Source: Odobenus rosmarus divergens
Taxonomy: Eukaryota > Chordata > Mammalia > Carnivora > Odobenidae
Length of the DNA stretch: 64,000 bases
Reading direction: 5' to 3'
NCBI RefSeq assembly: GCF_000321225.1
Contig: NW_004452148.1
Coordinates: 227,305-291,304 of the forward strand
Each line of letters begins with the position of its first letter. Position 1 is the stretch's first letter. A model generated the notes under the pieces. That model was given only the letters and a program-made list of their open reading frames with translations. It was not told where the DNA came from and ran no database searches. The position numbers and the translations under genes were made by a program. Shown here in pieces: positions 23,411 through 34,599 of the stretch.

Positions 23411-23930
23411 AATTTTGCTGTAAATTGCAAATCTCCAATTATTTCTTCCTTGGATTTACTTACCTAATGAATCATTAAAAGCAGTAACTGTGAGTAATTT
23501 TGTTAAATTTATAATAATCTTCTTAAACATAATATCATTCAAAGTCACATTTCCCAAAAATGAAAGGTAGAGTCATATATTAAGCAACAGAAAAAGTAAA
23601 AACTATTAAACAATGCTTGCATAATTTTCCAAAAGTTATAATTATGACACAGAATATAAAAACAGCTCCTATGCAATAATTAAATTCAATAAATGATGCC
23701 AGGTAATGCATATATATGTTTAAGGCTGTAATGTACGAAGTGTTCTTTATCTATAGACTGACTATATGAGAAGCCAAGACTGTGGTTCCCAAATTCCTGA
23801 CTGTCTTAGGAGAAGTGCCAGTCCACGATGAAGTTTCCCCCAAAGCTAGAGAAACAAGGATGATGATATACAGAATGTGTTCTAAAAAGTTATATGTTCA
23901 TGATTTGAAAAATTATGACTATACTTAAAT
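23411..23930. other. Unassigned AT-rich DNA
   Basis: No recognised feature. Confidence 0.4.
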
Positions 23931-23940
23931 TGCTACTTCT

Positions 23941-24139
23941 ATTTTTTTTTTAAAGATTTTATTTATTTATTTGACAGAGAGAGAGACAGCGAGAGAGGGA
24001 ACACAAGCAAGGGGAGTGGGAGAGGGAGAAGCAGGCTCCCAAGGAGCAGGGAGCCCGATGTGGGGCTCGATCCCAGGACCCGGGGATCACGACCTGAGCC
24101 GAAGGCAGACGCTTAACGACTGAGCCACCCAGGCGCCCC
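23941..24139 (-). mobile_element. CAN SINE, young type, first of a pair
   Basis: 'taaagattttatttatttat', 'gggaacacaagcaaggggag', 'acgactgagccacccaggcg'. Flanked by cttctattttt on both sides (from 23935 and 24139). Confidence 0.94.
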
Positions 24140-24145
24140 TTCTAT

Positions 24146-24376
24146 TTTTTTTTTTTTTTTTTAAGATTTATTTACTTGTTTGAGAGAGCGAGAGAGTGAG
24201 AGAGCATGCGTGGGCCGGGGGCAGGGGATGCAGAAGGAGAGGGAGAGAAAGAATCTCAAGCAGACTCCTCAGTGAGCCCGGAGCTGATGTAGGGCTCGAT
24301 CTCACGACCCTGAGATCATGACCTGAGCCAAAATCAAGAGTTGGATGCTTAACCGACTGAGCCATCCCGACACCCC
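24146..24376 (-). mobile_element. CAN SINE, older type, second of a pair
   Basis: 'ttaagatttatttacttgtt', 'gagatcatgacctgagccaa', older diagnostic 'aatcaagagttggatgctta', ending 'gccatcccgacacccc'. Flanked by gctacttctattttt and gctatttctaatttt: the young SINE sits in the left copy of this one's TSD. Confidence 0.92.
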
Positions 24377-24379
24377 GCT

Positions 24380-24935
24380 ATTTCTAATTTTTTTATATTT
24401 CTTTTATGACATATTGGTGATAAATAAATCACTTTTATTTTTAATATATGAACCCAGAAAAAGTGTAACTTCAGGTGACTCCTTGGCTCCTCTAAATGGT
24501 ACAAAATCCCAAAAGTCACTATCCTGCAGAAACTGTAAAACACCAAACTATGGCAGCCAGGAATTACATTCATAATGCTAAAAAGGTAATAACCATATTT
24601 ATGTTCATGTGTAGATTTGATTACAGCTAAGTTCCTACCTGGAAACTCTATTATTCCCATGAAATGAAAGGAATTTAAAACTCCCCTCTCATTTTTGCAT
24701 CATGGCAAAAAGCATAGGCAGCAAAGAACAGGCTTAGAGTAACAAGGTTGCAAGGTTTCACACATAAAGCGAAAGGGATTTTCTTTTCTGAGCTCATTAG
24801 AAGTTTCTCTCTCTAGCAACATTACAGCAATTCTGCATTTAAGGCAGGGATTCTGAATGATTGCACAAAGAATGGAATGCTTTTGTTCAAAGAAATAATT
24901 ATTTGATCACAGAATCACAGAGAAGTGTAGCAATG
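24380..24935. other. Unassigned DNA
   Basis: No recognised repeat or coding sequence. Confidence 0.4.
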
Positions 24936-24940
24936 GCTAA

Positions 24941-25000
24941 AAGAAAGAAAGGAGGGAGGAAGGAAGGAAGGAAGGAAGGAAGGGAGGGAGGGAGGGAGGG
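24941..25000. repeat. (GGAA)n / (GGGA)n microsatellite
   Basis: aagaaagaaaggagggagga followed by six consecutive GGAA units and then GGGA units. A purine-only tract of about 60 bases. Confidence 0.95.
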
Positions 25001-25119
25001 ATCTTAAAGAGACCAAAGCAGATTACCCTCTCCTTTTTTTTTCCCAAAGAATTTAAATTAATTCTAAGTAGGAATTCTGATTTATTAACAGAAGGGCACT
25101 TTATTTAGTTTATCGTTTA

Positions 25120-25690
25120 TTATTATCTTGTCGTGGCTGTTGTGAAATACACTGTTGTCAATATTACTATAATAGTTGGTTCAAAAGTACATGGATGGAA
25201 TTTGAAGAGAGGCGAGGTCTTGTTGAGTTTGGTATCAAAGGCACAGTGACCTCCCTTACCTGCTGTGTGGCCCTCCTCTAGAGGAAGGCCACTTCGTTTA
25301 AGCCACCAGCTCACGTCTCAAGCTGTCCAGCTGGGACGAGAGCAGATTGACAGAAGTGTTCCTTGGAATTCCCCAGCTGGGAGGGAGGGCAAACTGTTGA
25401 AGCTGCTGCATGTGACCCAAAAGCTTCTGGGCTTCCAGCTGATTTTATTGCCTCATTTTGTATAAGCTGTATGAATTTTATTAACATGGCTTCACTGAAT
25501 TCAGATGTTCAGGTTCACAGTTTCGCTCTAACTGGGACAGAACCAGCTTTAATAAATGGAAAGAAAGTATGTTACAACATGACTTTCATAAGTGAATTAC
25601 TGCATCATGGCTTTTTCACATATATAATCCTGTTTTTATTACACAGCCTTGACAATTATGTTACTGAACGTCATTGAAGATGTACAACAC
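25120..25690. promoter_or_regulatory. Candidate conserved non-coding block
   Basis: About 570 bp free of recognised repeats, with higher complexity and GC than its surroundings. It has three CAGCTG E-boxes (near 25327, 25373 and 25437) and sites like ttattaacatgg. Open frames here end quickly and match nothing. Function is inference only; cross-species alignment would decide. Confidence 0.35.
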
Positions 25691-25757
25691 CCATTCTGTG
25701 TGGATTCCCATAGCTGTGTATTGTGAGGTTAATTTACCAGTGTAATAAATTAATACA

Positions 25758-25792
25758 TTATATATGTATATATATATACACACACACACAAT
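25758..25792. repeat. (TA)/(CA)n microsatellite
   Basis: tatatatgtatatatatata followed by cacacacacaca. Confidence 0.9.
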
Positions 25793-25938
25793 AATTTATT
25801 GTTATGCTTAATCAGTTCTTTGTCTCAATATAGTGTCCAAATAAAAGAATATTGCCAGGTTTATTTGGTAGAGCTAGCTAATTCAGGGGTTATAATGCAG
25901 ACAAAATTTTGATGTCTAGAATAGGCATGCCATGTATG

Positions 25939-25939
<1 letters not shown>

Positions 25940-25969
<30 letters not shown>

Positions 25970-25970
25970 T
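25940..25970. repeat. (AAAC)n simple repeat
   Basis: aaaacaaaacaaaacaaaca and onward. Simple sequence only. Confidence 0.85.
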
Positions 25971-26339
25971 CCTTACAAAATGTTTCCTTAGCCAGAATTC
26001 TTCCTTTCCAGTTATACCCAATATCAATTTGATGAGATCAGGCATGTCAAATAAGTTGTTTTAAAAATTTTGGAAGTTTTGTGACACTAATTTTATAGAA
26101 AGGCTCTCTGTCTCATATATTATAATCATGAATAATGTTCCAAAACATGCTCTATGCCATCAATTATATGAATTATCAACAAAATTGGTGTGAACAGATA
26201 TTGAGAGAAAAGGTTTTTTTTTTTTTAGTTTAATGAAATATTTGGTGTGTGTTGTTATTCTTTATTTTTTTTCACTCTCTTTTCTGAACAATGCATTCCT
26301 TTTCTCCTGATTTTTTTTTTTTTTACATTCAGGTTTATT

Positions 26340-26377
26340 TTTTATCTTATTTTATTATTTATTTATTTATTTATTTT
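26340..26377. repeat. (TTTA)n simple repeat
   Basis: ttattatttatttatttatt. It could be the remains of a SINE tail, but no SINE body adjoins it. Confidence 0.8.
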
Positions 26378-26379
26378 AG

Positions 26380-27170
26380 CTCTTGCTATGTTTTGATGTG
26401 TGCTGAAGATCCAGTGACTATTTCCCTGGGAATGTGAAGGCCACTCAGAGGTTATTATTCACAGTCCACAGGAGAATAATCTACCATTTGTAGTTATTCA
26501 CACTAGTTTGGAAAGAGATCATGACTCACAAAGTTCCTTTGGGAGAGAACACTTCCCCCGTCAGCTCCCTTTTTTGAGTAGCCTACGATGCAGAATTGAT
26601 GGCTTTACATAAGTTACTTCTCGTCCATTAGAATGAATTAAGTAAGTTTTTCTCAAGAAGGGGCTGAGCCTCATCTGATCACAAAGAGAGTGGTGCCTTT
26701 CTCCATTAGTCTCCATGAAATTCTTAATAACACTTGCAGACAGTCCCCTTTGCTTCAACAAGCAAAAGGTTTCACAGAATTGATTTGATAAAAAGGTTCA
26801 CCAGGTTCATGGAGTTTCTTCTTCTAAAATGGTCTCACATGCTTATGTGCATAGCTCAACTATTTTATATTTTATCATTGTACGAACGCTACTCCTAAAC
26901 AACTTCAGATTCTTTATGGAGGATGTGTGAAGGGATTAAAAAGTCTTAGACTTCAAAACATTTTAAGAGGACCATTAGAATAATATTTCACTATATTTGA
27001 AACCTGTTTTGCAAATGGGATCCTAGAGAAGAAGAAAATTCCCAAACTAAAGTGTGGATGATAGATTGATATGGCAGGATCCAGAGCTAAGTAATTTTTT
27101 CACACAACATAATTTTCTGAAGTATTTGTGATCTTTTATAGACCATGAATATCATGTATTAATTTAAATA
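26380..27170. other. Unassigned DNA
   Basis: No recognised repeat or gene. Confidence 0.4.
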
Positions 27171-27177
27171 TTCAGTT

Positions 27178-27290
27178 GTTTATTCCTTCAACAAATATTT
27201 GAGAGTTTATTGCTTGTCAATCCCCATGCACCTGCCATGGAAGAAAAATTTCAAAAGCCATGTGTTCTGTTCTCAATGTAGTTTACACTT
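27178..27290 (-). mobile_element. L2 3' end fragment
   Basis: 'ttattccttcaacaaatatt' then 'ttgagagtttattgcttgtc', as in reverse L2. Short and old. Confidence 0.5.
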
Positions 27291-27294
27291 TGGG

Positions 27295-28385
27295 GGGCTG
27301 AAATAGATATATACCTATATATGGCATATTTTTCTTAGACATCTTGTTCATTAACTTAAACATAGACCTTGTGGCAAGCACTAGACTGGTTCCTGTGAAC
27401 AAATGAATAACCAAGTTTCAACCTAAACAAGAAAAATCTAAAAGAAAAAGTGATTTTATGCTACAAAATACAATGGTTCCCAGATGAGACTGTAATTAAT
27501 TCTGCTCAGTTGTTCCTTTAGCCACTTAAAGAAAATATAAACCTGACAGACCAAAATAAAGAATGTAATGGCAAATGCGACATATGAGAAAACGAACTGA
27601 CCCAAGGACAAGAGACTGAAGTATTGTTGCCTACCAGCTGTGCAAACTGCCTTTCTCATGGTTTCTCTAATCATATTAAGTGCATAATAGCGTAAGAGCA
27701 CATAGGGAGATGTATCCAAATTTGATTGTTAGGTCTGTGGTTGGCCAAGCTCACTAGAAATACACTATATGAATATTACTAAATTTTAGTTCATAGTATA
27801 AAAGCCTAATTAAGATGAACATAATCCTGAGCATGTTTGGAAGATGGAGCTAAATGCCATTCTTTGTGATGTGGGAACTCAGCTACCAGTAACACCAGCA
27901 GGTCAAAGAACAATCAAATTGAGTCTGTGTATATGTTCATTTAGTGTATATTAACTTTGGAATTTATGACATAGAATTTTATTAGGAATGCATGTAAAAA
28001 TGGTATATCCAAAATAGGAAAAAGAAACAAAAAAGTAACAAATACGTTCAATTTAAAGTTAGGGAGGACAAGTATTTTTAACCACTGTGCTACATCATTT
28101 TTTAAATAACTGATGAAGTTTTATGGAATTCTAGTGACAAAACAGGAAATGAACACCATGGAAAATGCTCTTTGACTATTTTTAGGCCTTTTCTATAGAA
28201 ATGGATGTAAGACTTAAATTTGTTCAGAAACATTTGATTAAGAAAAAAATAACATACTCTTATTTATACATGTATGCCAAATCACATGATTATTTGTGCC
28301 AGTCAAGTTTTTATTACACCTTTCTCCGTGGACTTGGATTTTAATGTGTGGTGAAGTAATGGTAGTATCTTTATTATGGGCACTG
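27295..28385. other. Unassigned AT-rich DNA
   Basis: No recognised feature. Confidence 0.4.
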
Positions 28386-28389
28386 AACT

Positions 28390-28690
28390 AAAGGGGGTTT
28401 AAGTATTTGATCAGTTGGCCAACGGGTATCCTAACAACAATCTCTGCTCACAATTGGACTTCATCCTGATGTCACTGGAGCTCTGGTCAGCGGATCTAAT
28501 TGGATTTTTTACATAAATCAATTATCAGAGCTTGTTAAGATTGTCAATAGCAGTTCTCCCGCTTACTCTTTTTATCCTGCTCTAGCATTTATGGCCTGTT
28601 AAGCTTGTGCTCAAGCAGAGCTGACTGACAGATTCTGATTGTACAGGAGAGATTCACTCACCCAATCTGCAAAGGCAGGAATGTTCTACT
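28390..28690. promoter_or_regulatory. Candidate conserved non-coding block
   Basis: A repeat-free 300-bp block with a mixed, non-degenerate look and many homeodomain-type cores: ggatctaattggatt (28493-28507), acataaatcaattatcag (28511-28528), ttggccaacgg (28416-28426). No open frame of note. Enhancer function is inference. Confidence 0.35.
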
Positions 28691-28799
28691 ACCTGCAATC
28701 CAAATAGTTTAGTTTTTTTTTTCCTTCTTTTTTCCCCAAAAGAAATTTTCTGCCATAGTTTTTAGTCATTGCACAAAAAATCAGGTGCTTCTGCATGAG

Positions 28800-28975
28800 C
28801 CGGGATGGGCACGAGTTTTGGAGCCTTTGGGCCCTGCCACTTATCAGCTGGTTCTCTTAGTTGCTTACTGCAGTTTTGTCATCTGTAAAGTAAGAATTCT
28901 TCAGGTCTGCCTTTCAGGATGTTATATTATATAATTGAAAAATATGTAGTGCTCAACACTCTACCTTATTTCAAA
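28800..28975 (+). mobile_element. MIR element
   Basis: 'ttggagcctttgggccctgc', 'cacttatcagctggttctct', 'ttgtcatctgtaaagtaaga'. Ancient. Confidence 0.65.
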
Positions 28976-28979
28976 AAAT

Positions 28980-30090
28980 ATTAATTTCATTTTTATCCCT
29001 CCTCAAAGTCTCCACGTGCTCTCTAAATAAATGTATATTCTCCATCTTTTTAAGTAGGGGAATGATATAATAATATTAGCAGAGCAAAGAGGCACACTAT
29101 TTGCATAATACAGGCACTGTGATTTAGCCAGCAACTTTTCTGATGAAAATCCAGAGTTTCTCCATGTTTTTTGGATAGGTGTTTTATTCTCTAATTTCTA
29201 AAAGCTTTTCTGAAAAATGTACTCTTTATTAAAAATCAGTTTTGATAGACAAAGAAGCAACAGGGAAACAATACCTTTTTTTTCTTTTCTGCTTGGACCT
29301 TTGCTATTTGTTGGATGAGTTAAACATGATTGAATATCTATGAAAAAATAAATATATTTACTAGTAGTTGGGATATATCAGATCTTTATAATCTTACTTT
29401 ATAATTCTCTCCATTTGTCTAAAAAAGGACTACTCTAAAGCTAACTTTTTCTTGTTCAATAGAAGGATAATGAAAAATGTCAATGAAAAGTGAAGTTAAC
29501 ACTGGAACAAAACTTACATTGTTAAAATTTTAATATATAATATGTAGTTGTTCTGCCACTCTAGTTTAACTTCTGGCCATGAAACTAACAAAAAGATGTA
29601 ACAAAGTAAAAAATAGTGAGATTACTATTGTCAAATCTGAAATCATGTCAAGTACGGCATAAAAACTTCTAACACAAAGATTTTTCATTGAAAATGTATG
29701 ACTTCAAAATTACTACTGACAGCAATAGAAGTTATATAATCATTAGCAAGAGAATAGATGCTGTCTTATTTGTATGATTCATTATGATTCCCAGTTTTGG
29801 CAAATACAGCTATAGTAGATATCAAGGTGCTATTAAACCAACAGTCAGAATTCATTCTGAAATGTATGTCACATTTACATCTGAAACATTTATGTGTTTC
29901 AGAGACTTGGATTCTCTTCCTTGAAAATGTATTACTACCTCAGAATAAAGTGTACTTTAATACAATATAGTATGCTTGCTTGGACCTCTAACTGTTATTT
30001 GCATCCAGGACCCCAGAATTTATGCCTGATCCAGGTTAAAATATCCAAATACCTGAATGTTTTAGGATTCAGAGAGGCAGGATGGTGGCT
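28980..30090. other. Unassigned AT-rich DNA
   Basis: No recognised feature. Confidence 0.4.
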
Positions 30091-30094
30091 CAGT

Positions 30095-30255
30095 TTCCTA
30101 TCTGAATGACTTGAAGGTAATTATTAGTCTTTTTAAGCCTCTGGATTTTTATCTGTAAAATGGATAATATAATCTTGCAATATGTTATGAAAATGTACAT
30201 AAAATGTCTAGAATCATGACTGGTACTTAGTAGTTGATAAGTAAATTGGCCATAT
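30095..30255 (+). mobile_element. MIR fragment
   Basis: 'tttttatctgtaaaatggat', 'aatataatcttgcaatatg', 'ctagaatcatgactggtact', 'tagtagttgataagtaaatt'. Confidence 0.55.
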
Positions 30256-30259
30256 ATTT

Positions 30260-31650
30260 CTTACATTACCAATAAATGGGAGAAAAATCGTAAGTAGCAT
30301 TAAATCCACAAATCTTTTCAACTTTTGCATTAAAGATTTCCAATTCCCTAATTTTATCCCCAGCCATTTCAATCCTCATCTTCAACTAATGTCCATTTAG
30401 TTTAATTGCTTTGGTAATTATCCTTTCCCTAGAACATTTATATTTTCTTAACAGCTATGCTTTCTAAAGGATGAAATTGATGTGTGAAATCTCTAATATT
30501 TCTTTCAATATTGACTAAACTAATTTTAATTTTTAAATGTTTCCCCTATAAAACTATTAGGGAGGTTTCTTCTGTTTTGATGCCACTCTTAAATGCTGTT
30601 TATTTTCTTCAGATGTTTGGTGATGATTGTTAATATTTTAAAGTTAACTTCGCATTTTAAAATTACTTTTAAGCAAAATTAATAAGAATTAGTCCTTAGT
30701 CCAAATGGGAATGTTGTTTCTTCCTGTATTTGTGATAAATTCAATTCTGATTATAGGAAGTAACCCCCTGATGATTGAATCTTCTAGATGTGGTAGTTTA
30801 CTGCCTCTTCAGATGCTTTGCTGCTCTGGACCCAGGTCCACTCTGCTCAGATAGCCGTAGGGCAGAATGGTGGATGGCTCTGACATTCAGCATATTTCTC
30901 TTGCCTGCAGTGCTTCCGTTTCTGCCCATAGAATTGTTTGTGGATTCTGATGAGCATACTTTCTTATGATCCTGTCATCTTTGTATGTGCTCTGGATTCC
31001 TCAGCACTGATGAGTATGACCATCAACCTGGTCGAATATGCTTTACATCTTCCAGAAATCATTCTCTGTCCTTATTTCTTGTGGTGATGGCTTCTTATTT
31101 TCAATTCTGATATCAAGTTCTTTTTATTTTTCTACTTCTTCACTGTGTAATCCTTCATGGTCTAATCGATATAGCAAGTTTAATTCCATAAGAGAAAAGT
31201 ACCATTTAATGTGATCGAGTATGTACATGGGATCCAGAGGATGGGTGCAGAATTTTTGTTTGTTTGCTTTTCACGTTTTCCCTCAGTGTACCTATCAGTC
31301 CGCATCCATCTACATTGAGTTGTCTGGGACATCCAGGAGTTCCCTCTCTCCCTCTCTGTGTGAGCCTCACTCTTTTTTTAATTCAGAATAGGCTTCTCAG
31401 ATTGTTTCCATTTCTCCTCCCTCTCTCAGGCGCCCCGCCCCCTTTCTGTCAACTCTAACTGAAGCCCCATACCAATAAGGTTTAACTGATTTTTTTTTCT
31501 TTGAAGAGTCAGAAGAGGAAACAACTTCAGGTCTTTCAGGTCTGTTACCGGGGTTTTAAGGAGTGGGGGGGAGTGAAGACAAACTGTCCAATTAAACTTG
31601 AACCAATATACACAGATAAATCAAGCATTTGAATTATTCATGTCAACTCT
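30260..31650. other. Unassigned DNA, T-rich
   Basis: Nothing recognised. 30770-31480 is less AT-rich and might be an eroded LTR or an unlisted repeat; I cannot name it. Confidence 0.35.
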
Positions 31651-31652
31651 CA

Positions 31653-31849
31653 TTTTTTTTTAAAGATTTTATTTATTTATTTTGAGAGAGAGAGAGAGAG
31701 CACATGAGTGAGGGGGAGGGGCCGAAGGAGAGGGAGAAGTAGACTCCCTGCTGAGCAGGAAGCCCTATGCAGAACTCAGTCCCCATACTCTGGGATCACA
31801 ACCTGAGCCAAAGGCAGACGCTTAACCAACCGAGCCACCCAGGTGCCCC
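31653..31849 (-). mobile_element. CAN SINE
   Basis: 'aaagattttatttatttatt' to 'ccgagccacccaggtgcccc'. The flanks actctcatttt and ctctcctttcatt give an imperfect TSD. Intermediate age. Confidence 0.93.
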
Positions 31850-32100
31850 TCTCCTTTCATTGTTAACGCTGCTATTATTTTGTTAATGATGACAGAATTC
31901 GTGTTGTATTTTTCATCTTAACAAAGACCATCTTCTACTTTCCTTGCTTGGTGTGAACCAAGACCTTAGGAGGTGTTTTTAAAACCTTGGCCTAGGAAGA
32001 AGAAAAGTTTAGCAAAATCCATAATGATATATGTCATTTCAATGAGATTCTTAAAAGGAGGGGGACTAAACCATTAGCCCTGTTTATTGAGCCTTTTTGT

Positions 32101-32277
32101 TTTTAAGATTTTATTTATTTATTTGAGATAGAGAGACTACAAGCCCAAAAGAGAGGCAGAGGAAGTGGGAGAGGGAGAAGCAGACTCCCTGCCAAGCAGA
32201 TAGCCGGACAGAGGGCTCGATCCCAGGACCCTGAGCTGAAGGCAGACACTTAACTAACTGAGCCACACAGAAACCCC
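32101..32277 (-). mobile_element. CAN SINE, with internal deletion
   Basis: 'taagattttatttatttatt' to 'actgagccacacagaaaccc'. The B-box segment is shortened: 'ccctgagctgaaggcagaca' lacks the usual gatcatgacc stretch, so pol III promoter function is probably lost. Confidence 0.9.
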
Positions 32278-32279
32278 TT

Positions 32280-32895
32280 AAGTCAATTTTTAAAATGATA
32301 ATATTTCATTTTGAACTAGAAGCTGTAAAAGAGAAAGATGAATAATATGAAAACCACATGTATTTGAAATAAAACAATGATATTAACCAGATCCAGTAAA
32401 TCTATTGTGAAGGCAGTCATAAATACTAGAACATGTTTTGAAAAGAATAAAATCGTTTTATAGTATGTCATAATATCAACATTAAATGTCAACCAACTAT
32501 TTGAGGTACTCTTTTGGGATGTCTCCTAATCAATTCTAAATTTCTTCATCCAAATTATAAAATTTAGATGTTTTTGAGCAAAAGAAAACCTTGAAAGTCA
32601 CTTTTACACTTTTAATCACAGGTTTTAAATAATCCTTGAGGTCAATAGAAAGGGATCCACAATTTTTCATATCTTCCAATCCTTCCTCTTGTTGTAGACT
32701 ATATGTTTTCTTCTTTCATCAATAATACACTTAAATAGCCTACTTCACTTGGATTCAGGGATACAGTTGAGAGGCAAAAGCATCAGAGAACATTGTACTG
32801 ACAGGTTTTCCAACTGAAAAGATATATATACTTTTCCCACTTAAGGGAAATTATTTATTTGTTTATTAGTAGTATAATGATTCCTAGTAAGGAAC
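32280..32895. other. Unassigned AT-rich DNA
   Basis: No recognised feature. Confidence 0.4.
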
Positions 32896-32913
32896 AACTC
32901 ATGGAACAGTTTT

Positions 32914-33104
32914 TTTTTTTTTTTAAAGATTTTATTTATTTATTTGAGAGAGAGAGAACATGAGCAAAGGAAGGGGCAGAGGGAGAGGGACAAGCAGACT
33001 CCCCACTCAGTGGGGAGCTTGACACAGGGCTCAATCCCAGGACCCTGAGATCATGACCTGAGCCAAAGTCAGACGCTTAACCAACTGAGCCACCCAGGTG
33101 CCCC
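32914..33104 (-). mobile_element. CAN SINE
   Basis: Head at the right ('actgagccacccaggtgccc'), poly(T) at the left. The TSD tcatggaacagtttt (32899-32913) and tcatggagcagtttt (33105-33119) differ at one base. Confidence 0.95.
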
Positions 33105-33119
33105 TCATGGAGCAGTTTT

Positions 33120-34025
33120 AATCCTCATATCGTCATCTGGTCAGTGGGCATCCCCTCTTACATCAGGACAAGATCAGCCAGTTTCTCAGGGTTTGTGTGT
33201 AGTACTGAAGGACTTTCACCCAATCATACAGTAACTGAGCGGTAGAAAAAGTTAGAGTTTACTTAGAAGAAATGTTTTCTCTATTAAAAAATTACCAATA
33301 TGTGCTATTTCTTTTACTACTGAGCCATTTTCTGTTTTGTAATCCCTCAAAAGATTGCTAGATTTACTATATTGTTGACATCTGCAGACAAATATTTGGT
33401 ATAGTCTCATTCTATATACTACTGTTGCGATAAGGAAATTACAATTTGCTCGTATTTACCATAACCCAACGATCATCCATTTGAATTTTATAAGACTGCC
33501 GCTTATTTTGAAACCCTCATTATTGTTTGAAAGTATGTAAGTGGCATACTAAGCAGTTCAATATCCCATCTTTTAATTTTATAATTAGAATGCATTCAAG
33601 CTGTGCTTCTAAGTTTTCCTAATGCCCTAAACACTAAATTGGAGTGTATTCTGAAATCGTACATTAAACAGAAAAATCTTTGAATTAGTAACTTAAAGTT
33701 TAGCTTTATACACCAAGGAGTTTTATCATTAGCAGGTAATTTAAATTCTTTCCTCTTCCCACCCCTTTTGCCCCAGGGAATGCTAAGCTTGTTTTTCAAA
33801 CCCTCCTTCTGAAATATGAGGGGCAAAAATGGTACTAAAAGTCAGGATTTGAAGACACACAGAGATCCTTTGGCAGCCTTGAAGCCTCTCCTTGAACTCT
33901 TTGTATCAGTCTATGGAAGGACAACTGGGTTGTCACTGACGAGGCAGAAAAAGAGTCTTAGAAACGGGATCTGCACAGAACTTACTAGCATATCAGGGGT
34001 TGTTTCTCTTTTCCCTCCTGTATTG
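33120..34025. other. Unassigned DNA
   Basis: No recognised repeat or gene. Confidence 0.4.
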
Positions 34026-34029
34026 GTTT

Positions 34030-34590
34030 AAGGTTGCCTCCGATGTTGTCATAAACGATAGAAACTTATTTTCTCACAATTCTGGAGGCTAGAAGTCTGA
34101 GATCAAGGCATGGCAGCTTTGGTTTCTTCTAAGGCCTCTCTCCTTGGCTTGTCATTTCTCTGTGTTTTCATGTATTCTTCCCTCTGTTCGCATCTGTGTC
34201 CCAATTTTCTCTTCTGATAAGGACACCAGTCATATCAGATGAGAGCCCACCCTAATGATCTCATTTTTTAAAAAGATTTTATTTATTTGAGAGAGACAGC
34301 CAGCATGAGCAGCAGGGAGGGGCAGAGGGAGAAGGAGTAGCAGGCTCCCCACTAAGCAGGGACCCCAATGTGGGGCTCGATCCGAGGACCCTGATCATGA
34401 CCTGAGCCGAAGGCAGATGCTTAACTGACTGAGCCACCCAGGCTCCCCCTACTGATCTCATTTTAACTTAAAGACCCTATCAGTAAATTTGTAGAGTCAC
34501 ATTATGAGATACTGGGAATTAGGATTTCAACATATGGATTTTAGGGGCAGGGGGACATAATTCAGCAAGTAACACACTCCATAAACTTTC
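34030..34590 (-). mobile_element. MLT1-type LTR (ERVL-MaLR), split by a SINE
   Basis: Reverse MLT1: 'gaaacttattttctcacaat', 'tctggaggctagaagtctga', 'gataaggacaccagtcatat', 'gagcccaccctaatgatctc' | SINE | 'ttaacttaaagaccctatca' and 'ggatttcaacatatggattt'. Solo LTR, inactive; no viral genes. Confidence 0.82.
34268..34449 (-). mobile_element. CAN SINE inserted in MLT1 LTR
   Basis: 'aaagattttatttatttgag' to 'actgagccacccaggctccc'. Perfect 12-bp TSD tgatctcatttt at 34256-34267 and 34453-34464. Shorter A-box-side tail than others. Confidence 0.95.
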
Positions 34591-34599
34591 TCATTATTA

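Noticed and set aside
30770..31480. Possible processed pseudogene or LTR
   Set aside because: No recognisable reading frame, no poly(A) tail with TSD, and no LTR landmarks that I could match.
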